DNA of 64,000 bases from Aegilops tauschii subsp. strangulata (lineage: Eukaryota > Streptophyta > Magnoliopsida > Poales > Poaceae). A model generated the notes under the pieces. The model saw only the letters and a list, made by a program, of their open reading frames with translations, did not search any database and was not told where the DNA came from. Location of the stretch: the NCBI RefSeq assembly GCF_002575655.3, contig NC_053041.3, positions 376,261,054 through 376,325,053 of the forward strand, written 5' to 3'. Position 1 is the first letter of the stretch. Every line of letters starts with the position of its first letter. Position numbers and translations under genes: made by a program. Below, piece by piece: positions 35,239 to 45,736 of the stretch.

Positions 35239-35777
35239 TGTCGTGGAATTGTCACGGCAGATGTCCTAGCAGAAGGAATTAGTCATGGAGCCATCGCAAC
35301 TAGGTTAGCTTAAAGGGGTTAAACGAGACAAAGGACACAGGGAGTTTATACTGGTTCGGCCCCTTGTGGTGAAGGTAAAGGCCTAATCCAGTTTGAGGTG
35401 GTATTGCTTATGTTTCGATTACCAGGGAGCGAATACGCTTGACCTAGCTTTCTATCTCTTGTTTCTTGTCTTGAACCGCCGCCGGGTCATCCCTTTATAT
35501 ACACAGGTTGACGCTCAGCGGCTTACGGAGTCCCTGCCGGCTCATACACAACGTGTCCGACTCGGTGACTAACTACACATGCCTTATAATACAAGTCATA
35601 CATATATGGCGGTTTACACCTGTGGGCCTTAAGTAGCCTTTGGGTTTTGGGCCTTTAGTAAGCCTGCTTCGTGAACCGCCATCTTCAACGTCTTCATGGG
35701 CTTTGTCATAACAAACCTCCAACGGTATAACCCGGCCCCTCCTGGGCGGGTCATACCCAATAGTTATATCCCCAACA
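35239..35777 (-). repeat. E6 5' LTR
   Basis: 539-bp partner of 22421-22959. The PBS lies on the minus strand at about 35221-35238 (GTTGGCGCCGACCATGGG). It is followed on the plus strand by GGTTC. Confidence 0.92.
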
Positions 35778-35782
35778 GGTTC

Positions 35783-36437
35783 TATCATGTATGCAATGTT
35801 GTGTACCAGACCTGATGTGTGCCTTGCTATAAGTCTAGCAGGGAGGTACCAAAGTAATCTAGGAGTGGATCACTGGACAGCGGTCAAGAACATCCTGAAG
35901 TACCTGAAAAGGACTAAGGATATGTTTCTCATTTATGGAGGTGACAAAGAGCTCGTCGTAAATGGTTACGTCGATGCTAGCTTTGACACTGATCCGGATG
36001 ACTCTAAGTCACAAACTAGATACGTATTTATATTGAATGGTTGTGCTGTCAGTTGGTGCAATTTGAAGCAAAGCGTTATGGTGGGATCTATGTGTGAAGT
36101 GGAGTACATAGCTGCTTCGGAAGCAGCGAATGAAGGAGTCTGGATGAAGGAGTTCATATCCGATCTAGGTGTAATACCTAGTGTATCGGGTCCAATGAAA
36201 ATCTTTTGTGACAATACTAGAGCAATTGCCTTGGCGAAGGAATCTAGATTTCACAAAAGAACCAAACACATCAAGAGACGCTTCGACTCCATCGATGATC
36301 AAGTCAAGGAGGGAGACGTAGAGATTTACAAAATACATACGGATCTGAATGTGGCCGACCCATTGACTAAGCCTCTTCCACGAGAAAAACATGATCAATA
36401 CCAAGACTCCATGGGTGTTAGAATCATTACAATGTAA
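35783..36437 (+). pseudogene. E3 RT end and RNase H
   Basis: Resumes E3 pol directly after E6's target duplication: YAMLCTRPDVCLAISLAGRY, then the copia RNase H with GYVDASFDTDPDDSKSQTRY, SMCEVEYIAASEAANEGVWM, FCDNTRAIALAKE and HTDLNVADPLTKPLP. The acidic residues of RNase H are present and this stretch has no internal stop, but it is separated from the upstream RT by 13 kb of E6. The stop is near 36435. Confidence 0.92.
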
Positions 36438-36456
36438 TCTAGATTATTGACTCTAG

Positions 36457-36470
36457 TGCAAGTGGGAGAC
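36457..36470 (+). other. E3 polypurine tract
   Basis: GCAAGTGGGAGAC lies directly before the right LTR (TGAAGGAAAT), the usual place for plus-strand priming. Confidence 0.75.
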
Positions 36471-37703
36471 TGAAGGAAATATGCCCAGAGGCAATAATGA
36501 AGTTGTTATTTATATTTCCTTATTTCATGATAAATGTTCATTATTCATGCTAGAATTGTATTAACCGGAAATTTGATACATGTGTTGATACATAGACAAA
36601 ACACCATGTCCCTAGTAAGCCTCTACTAGACTAGCTCGTTAATCAAAGATGGTTAAGTTTCCTAACCATAGACATGTGTTGTCATTTGATGAACGGGATC
36701 ACATCATTAGGAGAATGATGTGATGTACAAGACCCATCCGTTAGCTTAGCATAATGATCGTTAAGTTTTATTGCTATTGCTTTCTTCATGACTTATACAT
36801 ATTCCTTTGACTATGAGATTATGCAGCTCCCGGATACCAGAGGAATACCTTGTGTGCTATCAAACGTCACAATGTAACTGGGTGATTATAACGATGCTCT
36901 ACAGGTATCTCTAAAGGTGTTTGTTGGGTTGGCATAGATCAAGATTAGGATTTGTCACTTCGAGTATCGGAGAGGTATCTCTGGGCCCTCTCGGTAATAC
37001 ACAAGATAATAAGCCTTGCAAGCAATGTGACTAATGAGTTAGTTATGGGATGATGTATTACAGAACGAGTAAAGAGACTTGCCGGTAACGTTATTGAACT
37101 AGGTATGAAGATACCGACGATCGAATCTCGGGCAAATAACATACCGATGACAAAGGGAGTAACGTATGTTGTCATTACGGTACGACGGATAAAGATCTTT
37201 GTAGAATATGTGGGAACCAATATGAGATCCAGGTTACGCTATTTGTTATTGACCGGAGAGGTGTCTCGGTCATGTCTACATAGTTCTCGAACCCGTAGGG
37301 TCCGCACGCTTAAAGTTCGATGACGATTTGTATTATATGAGTTATGTGATTTGGTGACCGAATGTTGTTCGGAGTCCGGGATGAGATCACGGACATGACG
37401 AGGAGTCTCGAAATGGTCGAGAGGTAAATATTCATATATAGGACGATGGTATTTGGACACCGGAAGTGTTCCGGGGGTACCAGGTACGTATCGGGTCACC
37501 GGAAGAGGTTCCGGGCAACCCCCGGCAAGCTATATGGGCTTAATGGGCCTAGGAAGGGACAGACCAGCCCACAGGGGGCTGGTGCGCCCCTCCACCAGGC
37601 CGGCCAGCCCTAGGGAAGGCAAGGGAGGAGGGCTAGCCCCTCTTTCCTTCCCCTTCTCAAGGGAGAAAGGAAGGGGGGCGCCACCTCCTCCTTCCTTCTC
37701 CTA
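36471..37703 (+). repeat. E3 right LTR, truncated
   Basis: 1233 bp colinear with 7924-8188 plus 14883-15852 of the left LTR, interrupted after CTTCCTTCTCCTAG. The terminal roughly 540 bp expected from the left LTR without its organellar patch is missing. Confidence 0.92.
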
Positions 37704-39275
37704 GTGTTGGTTTTTTCCTTGAAGAGGAAAGGGTGATGCAGCAAAGTAGAGTAAGTATTTCCCTCAACTTTTGAGAACCAAGATATCAATCCAGGAGACA
37801 ACGGAACAAGCCACCGAATACCTACACAAACAAACCCCAACTTGCACCCAACGCGATAAAGGGTTTGTCAATCCCTTCACGGTTATTTGCAAAGTGAGAT
37901 CTGATATAGATGGATAAACGGTAAAATATTATTTTTGGTATTTTAAGTTTATGGAGTGGAAAGTAAAAGATTGCAAAGAAAGTAAATAGGAAACTAATAT
38001 TGTAGATCGGAAACTTATATGATGGAAAATAGACCCGGGGGGCATAGGTTTCACTAGAGGCTTCTCTCAAGATAGAAAATATTACGGTGGGTGAACAAAT
38101 TACTGCTGAGCAATTGATAGAAAAGCGCAAAGTTATGACAATATCTAAGGCAATGATCATGAATATAGGCATCATGTCCGTATCAAGTAGATCGACTCCT
38201 GCCTGCATCTACTACTATTACTCCACACATCGACCGACTCCTGCCTGCATCTAGAGTATTAAGTTCATAAGAACAGAGTAACGCATTAAGTAAGATGACA
38301 TGATGTAGCGGGATAGACTCAAGCAATATGATGAAAACCCCATCTTATCCTCGATGGCAACAATACAATACATTTTGGTTCCCCTTCTGTCACTAGGATC
38401 GAGAACCGCAAGATTGAACCCAAAGCTAAGCACTTCTCCCATTGCAAGAAAAACCAATCTAGTTGGCCAAACCAAATCAATATTTCGAATAGACTTGCAA
38501 AGATATCAAATCATGCATATAAGAATTCAGAGGAGAACCAAATAATATTCATAGATAAGCTGATCATAAATCCACAATTCATCAGATCTCGGCAAACACA
38601 CCGCAAAAGAGTATTACATCAAATAGATCTCCAGGAACATCGAGGAGAACATGGTATTGAGAATCAAAGAGAGAGAAGAAGCCATCTAGCTACTAGCTAT
38701 GGACCCTTAGGTCTGTGGTAAACTACTCACGCGTCATCGGAGAGGCAATGGTGTTGATGTAGAAGCCCTCCATGATTGGATCCCCCTCCGGCAGGACACC
38801 AGAAAAAGGCCCCTAGATGGGATCTCACGGGTACAGAATAATGCGGCGGTGGAAAAGTGTTTCGTGGCTCCCCCGGCAGGTTTTGTGATATTTGAGAATA
38901 TATAGGCGGAAGAAATAGGTCGGTGAAGTCACGAGGGGCCCACAAGGGTGGGGGCGCCCCCTACCCCCCTGGGCGTGCCTCCCGACCTTGTGGCCGTCTC
39001 GTGGCTTTCCTGACATGCACTCTAAGCCCTCTAGATGTCTTCTGGTCCATGAAAAATCATCACGGAAGTTTCATTCCGTTTGGACTCCGTTTGGTATTCC
39101 TTTTCTGTGAAACTCTAAAACAAGGAAAAAAACAGGAACTGACACTTGGCTCTAGGTTAATAGGTTAGTCCCAAAAATCATATATAATAGCATATTAATG
39201 CATATTAAACATCCAAAATAGATAATATAATAGCATGGAACAATAAAAAATTATAGATACGTTGGAGACCTATCA
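37704..39275 (-). repeat. E7 3' LTR, nearly complete
   Basis: Minus strand begins TGATAGGTCTCCAACGTATC at 39275, directly after GGGGATGC of the polypurine tract, and runs to TTCAAGGAAAAAACCAACA at 37704. Parts match E1 1-865. Confidence 0.87.
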
Positions 39276-41348
39276 AGCATCCCCAAGCTTAATTCATGCT
39301 CGTCCTCGAGTAGCTAAATGATAAAAACAGAATTTTTGATGTGGAATGCTACCTAACATATTTATCCATGTAATTCTCTGTATTGTGGCATGAATGTTCA
39401 GATCCGTATGATTCAAAACAAAAGTTTAATATTTACATAAAAACAATAATACTTCAAGCATACTAACAAAATAATTATGTCTTCTGAAAATAACATGGCC
39501 AAAGAAAGCTTGTCCCTACAAAATCATATAGTCTGGCTATGCTCCATCTTCATCACACAAAATATTCAAATGATGCACAACCCCGATGACAAGCCAAGCA
39601 ATTGTTTCATACTTTTGACATTCTCAAAATTTTTCCACTTTCACGCAATACATGAGCGTGAGCCATGGACATAGCACTATACGTGGAATAGACGGTGGTT
39701 GTGGAGAAGACAAAAAGAAGGAGATAGTCTCACATCAACTAGGCGTATCAACGGGATATGGAGATGCCCATTAATAGATATCAATGTGAGTGAGTAGGGA
39801 TTGCCATGCAACGGATGCACTAGAGCTATAAGTTTACGAAAGCTCAAAAAGAACACTAACTGGGTGTGCATCCAACTGGCTTGCTCACGAAGACCTAGGG
39901 CATTTTGAGGAAGCCCATCATTGGAATATACAAGCCAAGTTCTATAATGAAAATTCCCACCAGTATATGAAAGTGATATCATAGGAGACTCTCTATCATG
40001 AAGATCATGGTGCTACTTTGAAGCACAAGTGTGGTAAAAGGATAGTAACATTGCCCCTTCTCTCTGTTCTCTCTTCTTTTGGGCCTTCTCTCTTTTTTTG
40101 CCTCTTTTTTCGTCCGGAGTCTCATCCCGACTTGTGGGGGAATCATAGTCTCCATCATCATTTCCTCACATTGGAAAATGCTCTAATAATGAAGATCATC
40201 ACACTTTTATTTTACTTACAACTCAAAAATTACAACTTGATACTTAGAAAAAAATATGACTCTATAGGAATGCCTCCGGCAGTGTACCGGGATGTGAAAT
40301 GAATCAAGAACAACATGTATGAAAAAATTATGAAAGGTGGCTTTGCCTCAAGCTACATGATCATGCAAAGCAATATGTCAATAATGGAGCGTGTCATATA
40401 AACGGAACGGTGGAAAGTTGCATGGCAATATATCTCGGAATGGCTATGGAAATGCCTTAACAGGTAGGTATGGTGGCTGTTTTGAGGAAGTTATATGGTG
40501 GGTTTATGGTACCGGCGAAAGTTGTGCCGTACTAGAGAGGCTAGCAATGGCGGAAAGGTGAGAGTGCGTATAATCCATGGACTCAACATTAGTCATAAAG
40601 AACTCACATACTTATTGCAAAAATCTATTAGTCATCAAAACAAAGTACTACGTGCATGCTCCTAGGGGGATAGATTGGTAGGAAAAGACCATCGCTCGTC
40701 CCCGACCGCCACTCATAAGGAAGACAATCAATATATAAATCATGCTCCGACTTCATCACATAACGGTTCACCATACGTGCATGCTACGAGACTCACAAAC
40801 TTCAACACAAGTATCTGCCAAATTCACAACTACTCACTAGCATGACCTTAATATCACCATCTTCATATCTCAAAACAATCATAAGGAATCAAACTTCTCA
40901 TAGTATTCAATGCACTTTATATGAAAGTTTTATTATATCCCTCTTGGATGCCTATCATATTTGGACTAATTTTATAACCAAAGCAAATTACCATGCTGTT
41001 TTTAAAGACTCTCAAAATAATATAAGTGAAGTACGAGAGTTCAACAATTTCTATAAAATAAAACCACCGCCGTGCTCTAAATAGATATAAGTGAAGCACT
41101 AGAGCAAAATTGCCTAGCTCAAAAGTTATAAGTGAAGCACATAGAGTATTCTAATAAATCACGACTCATGCGTGTCTCTCTCAAAAGGTGTGTACAGCAA
41201 GGATGATTGTGGCATACTAAAAAGCAAAGACTCAAATCATAAAAGACGCTCCAAGCAAAATACATATCATGTGGTGAATAAAAATATAGCCTCAAGTAAA
41301 GTTACCGATAGACGAAGACGAAAGAGGGGATGCCTTCCCGTGGCATCA
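39276..41348 (-). other. E7 internal non-coding region
   Basis: About 2.07 kb matching E1's 3' internal region. The polypurine motif GCATCCCCAAGCTTAATTC (plus-strand view) lies at 39277. The match stops just after the E1-equivalent of GGCATCCCCTCTTTCGTC. No gene is seen. Confidence 0.8.
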
Positions 41349-42864
41349 CGGATACGTCCATTTTGTATCATGTTTTTTTACTGTTATTTATTATGTTTTA
41401 TCCATAGTAAGTCTTTTTGGAGTAATTCTAAAGCCTTTTCCCTCCTAATATGCAAGGTATACACAAAGAGGGAGAATTCCGGCAGCTGGAAATCTGGACC
41501 TGAAAAAGCTACGTCAGGCTACCTATTCTGCACAACTCCAAATGAGCTGAAACTTCACGGAGAATTTTTATGGAACAAATAAGAATTATTGGAGCAAATA
41601 ACTACCAGAGGGGGCCCACCAGGTGGGCACAACCCACCTGGGCGCGCCAGGCAGCCCAGGCGCGCCCTAGTGGGTTGTGCTCACCCAGGCCCACCTCCGG
41701 TGCCCATCTTCTGGTATATAGGTCATTTTGACCTAAAAAATAAGGAGATGACTTTCGGGACGGAGCGCCGCCGCCTCGAGGCGGAACTTGGGCAGGAGCA
41801 CTTTTGCCCTCCGGCGGAGCAATTCCGCCGGGGGAACTTCCCTCCCGGAGGAGGAAATCATCGTCATCATCATCACCAACAACTCTCCCATATTGGGGAG
41901 GGAAATCTCCATCAACATCTTCAACAGCACCACTCATCTCAAACCCTAGTTCATCTCTTGTGTTCAATCTCGTTACCGGAACTATAGATTGGTGCTTGTG
42001 AGTGACTAGTAGTGTTGATTACATCTTGTAGTTGATTACTATATGGTTTATTTGGTGGAAGATTATATGTTCAGATCCATTATGCTATTTAATACTCATC
42101 TGATCATGAGCATGTTTATCACTTGTGAGTAGTTACTTTTGTTCTTGAGGTCACGGAGAAATCATGTTGCAAGTAATCATGTGAACTTGATATGTGTTCG
42201 ATATTTTGATAGTATGTAAGTTATGATTCCCTTAGTGGTGTCATGTGAACGTCGACTACATGACACTTCACCATATTTGGGCCTAAGGGAATGCATTGTG
42301 GAGTAGCAATTAGATGATGGGTTGCGAGAGTGACAGAAGCTTAAACCCTAGTTTATGCGCTATTCCGTAAGGGAACGATTGGATCCAAAAGTTTAATGCT
42401 ATGGTTAGAATTTATTCTTAATACTTTTATCGTAGTTGCGGATGCTTGCGGGAGGGTTAATCATAAGTAGGAGGTTTGTTCAAGTAAGAACAACACCTAA
42501 GCACCGGTCCACCCACATATCAAATTATCAAAGTAGCGAACACAAATTGAACCAACATGATGAAAGTGACTAGATGAAATTCCCGTGTACCCTCAAGAAT
42601 GCTTTTCATATCATAAGAGACTGTTTTGGCCTGTCCTTTGCCTCAAAAGGATTGGGCTACCTTGCTGCACTTTTGTTACTACTACCGTTACGTGCTCGTT
42701 ACAAATTATCTTGCTATCAAACTACTCCGCTACTTACAATTTCAGCACTTGCAGACAGTACCTTGCTGAAAACCACTTGTCATTTCCTTCTGCTCCTCGT
42801 TGGGTTTGACACTCTTACTTATCGAAAAGAACTACAATTGATCCCCTATACTTGTGGGTCATCA
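41349..42864 (+). repeat. E8 5' LTR
   Basis: Begins CGGATACGTCCATTTTG (ancestral TGATACGTCC judging from E2) and ends TGGGTCATCA, followed by the PBS. A TATATA motif lies at about 41714. It aligns with E2 reversed. Confidence 0.87.
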
Positions 42865-42875
42865 AGGCTATTTTC

Positions 42876-42894
42876 TGGCACCGTTGCCGGGGAG
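42876..42894 (+). other. E8 primer binding site
   Basis: TGGCACCGTTGCCGGGGAG, identical to the E1 PBS, 11 bases after the LTR. Confidence 0.8.
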
Positions 42895-42970
42895 TGAAGC
42901 GCCTTTGGTAAATGGAATTTGGTAAGGGAACATTTATATAGCGTGCTGAAATTTATTGTCACTTGTTACT

Positions 42971-43521
42971 ATGGAAAACAATCCTTTGAGGGGTTTGTTC
43001 GGGGTATCTTCACCTTGTCCGGAACCACAATTAGCTACCCCTCAACCTACTGCACCTACTGAAAATATTGAATATGAAATTCCTTTGGGTATGATAGAAC
43101 AACTGCTAGCTAACCCTTATGCAGGAGATGGAACCGAACATCCTGATATGCCTTTGATATATGTGGAACAAATTTGTGGATTGTTCAAGCTTGCAGGTTT
43201 ACCCGGAGATGAAGTGATGGAAATGGTTTTCCCTTTATCTTTGATGGGAAAAGCATTGGCATGGTATAGGCTATGCGATGATACTGGATCATGGAATTGG
43301 AATCGTTTGAAATTGGAGTTCCACCAAAAAATTTATCCTATGCATCTAGTTCATCATGATCGGAATTATATATATAATTTTTGGCCTCGTGAAGGAGAAA
43401 GTATCACTCTAGCTTGGGGGAGGCTTAAGTCAGTGTTATATTCATGCCCCAATCATGAGCTATCAAGAGAAATTATTATCCAGAATTTTTATGCTCGGCT
43501 TTCTCGTAATGATCAAACCAT
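42971..43521 (+). pseudogene. gag: E8 gag, first part
   Basis: Starts MENNPLRGLFGVSSPCPEPQ. The retrotransposon gag core is clear: PLSLMGKALAWYRLCDDTGS, WNRLKLEFHQKIYPM and REGESITLAWGRLKSVLYSC. The frame runs without a break into the CACTA at 43522. The three bases before it, CAT, are duplicated at the other end, and the next gag residues are encoded from 53238. The protein would build the particle shell. The insertion, not decay, is the first break. Confidence 0.9.
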
Positions 43522-43559
43522 CACTACTGTAGGATGCTGCTAACGTGACACTACAATCA

Positions 43560-44045
43560 GAGACCCTTCGACGAAACTGTGTGCGATGCAATAATCGCAA
43601 ACGGTGGTGTAAAATAACCGTCAAAAAAGTGTAAAGCGTTTGTGATGGCGGTGCCATCAAACACGGTTCAGATTTTAGTTGCGTGTGCGATCCAGGGCAT
43701 ATGGTTCAGTCCAATGAACTGTTTGCGATGAGGCGGAACAAAAGAAACGGGCATCCTGATGAAGGCGTGTGCGATATAGAGCATACGGTTCACTCGGATG
43801 AACTGTTTGTGATTAGGCAACACAAAAGAAATGGTCAGCCAGATCAAGGTGTGTGTGATTGAGGGCATACGCTTCAGAAGGATTAACTATTTGTGATTAG
43901 GCAATAGAACAGAAATGGGTCAGCCAGATCAAAGTGTCTACGATTGATGGCATACACTTCACATGAATGAACTGTTTGCGAAGCCACAACAAACTGAAAC
44001 AATTAGATAGATCAACATGTGTGCGCTAGACGGGCACACACATTC
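43560..44045 (+). repeat. E9 left subterminal repeats, about 85 bp
   Basis: Roughly four units of the form GTGTGCGAT...GGGCATACGGTTCA...GAACTGTTTGCGAT...AGGCAACACAAAAGAAATGG (described piecewise), with divergent outer copies. Dense subterminal repeats are the usual transposase-binding zones of CACTA elements. Confidence 0.8.
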
Positions 44046-44362
44046 TAATTAAAAGAAGCGTGCGCGATGGTAATAACGAGCGCGCACGGTTGTTGGAACA
44101 AGATGTGTGCTGACATTGCCTATTGCGGTGCACCCTATGGTGCAAACGCCATGTACGGGGGCCAAGAAGGCGTACGTGCCCACGTTACGCCTTCCAAGAA
44201 TAGTGCCGCACTTATAACCGTCAGTAAATTTTGAGCATGCGCCCGTCACAATTTTTTTAGAAGAACAGGGAGGCCGCGTCCCGTCATATTCCAAATTGCA
44301 AACCTGTTCACACCGATCAAAACCTGAACGGTTTCTCACTTAGGAGCGTATTACTACTCGGT

Positions 44363-44370
44363 TATAAATA
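44363..44370 (+). promoter_or_regulatory. TATA box of the E9 coiled-coil gene
   Basis: GGTTATAAATAC lies about 95 bp upstream of the ATG at 44460. The stretch between is AC-rich and free of ATG except near the TATA box, like a plant 5' UTR. Confidence 0.6.
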
Positions 44371-44459
44371 CTACTACTCCAAGATGACTGCACATTCCTC
44401 CTCAACTCCTCATCCACAAAAACAAACAAGTCCTTCATCATCGTTCCCTTGCGTCTGCC

Positions 44460-45131
44460 ATGGCTAGTGTGAGTTCTGGGTCGAGAGATTGCCACCAGGA
44501 AGAGGCGAGCCTGGAAGCGGAAGCACGAGAGATGTCCCGTCTTGCCGTGAAAGCAGCCAACATGTCCCGCCGCGCGGCCGTAGCAGCAGAGAGGTCCCGC
44601 CGCGCCGCCGAAGCATCACGAAGGTCCCGCCGTTCCGTCGATGCAGCAGACTAGTCTGGCCGTGCCGCGGAAGCAGAAGAAATGTCCCGCTGCGCCGCGA
44701 ATGCAGCAGAGATGTCCTCCCGCGCCGCGGCGGCCTGGGAAAATGTCTCACGGGCAGGCGAGGACTCTTACAGGCGCATGCGTGCCCTCGTCCTTAGGCA
44801 GATGGATCAGATCTCCAGGTGGGCGAGGTTGCAGGATGACCTGAAAGCCTTGTTTGAACAGTCTACCGGCGTCATCCGACAACTAAATGAGAGAAATGCG
44901 AACCTCCAGGCCGAGCGCGACCTGCTGAGGGTGAAGATCGTCGGAAGTGCGGAGCAGCAGGAGCATACCACTTCCTTGTTGATGAGGATCGGCGTCATCG
45001 TCGAGAAACTTATGGACGAGAATGCCATGCTGCGCATCGAGCGCAGAAGGCTGGTGGAGGAATCCGTGGATGCTCTCAAGCAGCATCTTGAGGACAAGAA
45101 AGAGCTCATCGCCGCTTGCCGCAGAGACTAG
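44460..45131 (+). pseudogene. Coiled-coil protein gene carried by E9 (one in-frame stop)
   Basis: ATG at 44460 in good plant context (CTGCCATGGCT). One frame of 224 codons runs to TAG at 45129, interrupted only by a TAG at 44652 (codon 65). Residues about 20-100 are an Ala/Arg/Ser repeat with an 11-residue feel (MSRLAVKAANMSRRAAVAAE and variants), helical and positively charged. Residues about 110-220 have leucine heptads typical of coiled coil (LNERNANLQAERDLLRVKI, LMDENAMLRIERRRLVEES). I do not recognise a family. It could be a captured host gene or a CACTA-specific ORF. Use of the downstream ATG at 44682 would give an uninterrupted 149-residue coiled-coil protein. Confidence 0.6.
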
Positions 45132-45736
45132 TTCCCGCGGTCTGCAGCAACACATCAAGAAAGTAGAGATCAGCTAGCCAGATCATTGTTGTCCTTCTTC
45201 TTTTGCCCTTGTGTATTTCAGGCGTTGCCGCATGTGGATTTTTTAATTATGTTCCTAAATATGTAAGACAATTATTATCCACTGTCATCGTCCTTATATT
45301 CATCATGCTTGGTATAAGTCGCAGTCGATGCTATATAGGTCCGTCGGATCTTACATCAAGATCCATGCAAAACTTTCTTTTTAGACATTCATTTTTCTCT
45401 CTTAAATCTCAGTCCAGTGAGACATATAGCCACGCCGTAGAACAGGTGCTCGGGCGCCATTAATGGAGATGTTGGGAGGGAGGTGCGCGGCGGGTAGCGG
45501 TCAAAGGGCTCTCCTCCTGATGAGCACGCGCGGGGGTCTGATCGCACGCCTCCCATACTCAAATAGCTACCCCGCACGGCACCTCCTAGCCAATAAAAAA
45601 GGGGACGCGTGGCGGCACGTAATTGGTAAGTAGAACGCCCATGGTTTCCATAATACTTGTGTTTCCGATTTGTAACGTGACAGCACTTGTTCCAAAATGA
45701 CTTTGTTGATTGTTAATGTGTGCGCCTTGGCAAATC
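45132..45736. other. E9 spacer before the satellite
   Basis: Downstream of the coiled-coil gene; probably its 3' UTR followed by GC-rich DNA. No further gene is recognised. Confidence 0.5.

Larger units (their letters stand above)
22421..35777 (-). mobile_element. E6: full-length Gypsy LTR retrotransposon (Tat-like) with antisense gene, in E3 RT
   Basis: Two 539-bp LTRs (22421-22959 and 35239-35777) lie between GGTTC target duplications; total 13,357 bp. The left terminus reads TATCG rather than TGTCG, a point change. The minus strand carries gag, protease, RT, RNase H and integrase from about 35.2 kb down to 28.7 kb. The remaining 5 kb next to the 3' LTR carries a plus-strand gene. Extra ORFs between integrase and 3' LTR, including antisense ones, are known in the Tat lineage. 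The LTRs differ at about 28 positions by eye (about 5 percent). The coding frames are broken several times. Confidence 0.94.
7924..37703 (+). mobile_element. E3: copia retrotransposon, WIS/Angela/BARE1-type, heavily interrupted
   Basis: The left LTR starts TGAAGGAAATATGCACTAGA at 7924 and ends CCCAACA at 16858. A PBS resembling initiator-tRNA-Met sites follows, then gag, protease, integrase, RT and RNase H in copia order (integrase before RT), a purine tract, and the right LTR from 36471. Removing insertions E4, E5, E6 and the organellar patch leaves a colinear element. The right LTR is cut at 37703, at the position equivalent to about 15852 of the left LTR, where E7 begins. Stops and frameshifts show that it is dead. 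Confidence 0.93.
37704..41348 (-). mobile_element. E7: truncated minus-strand Gypsy of the E1 family
   Basis: On the minus strand, internal non-coding DNA (41347-39276) is colinear with E1 2960-5034 and is followed by an LTR (39275-37704). The LTR lacks its last roughly 20 bases at the E3 junction, so this is a deletion or end-joining product, not a clean insertion. The upstream part (ORF, PBS, 5' LTR) is lost where E8 begins. No coding region remains. Confidence 0.87.

Noticed and set aside
43549..43560. CACTACAATC as the left end of the CACTA element
   Set aside because: Only the end at 43522 gives matching CAT duplications and restores the E8 gag frame.
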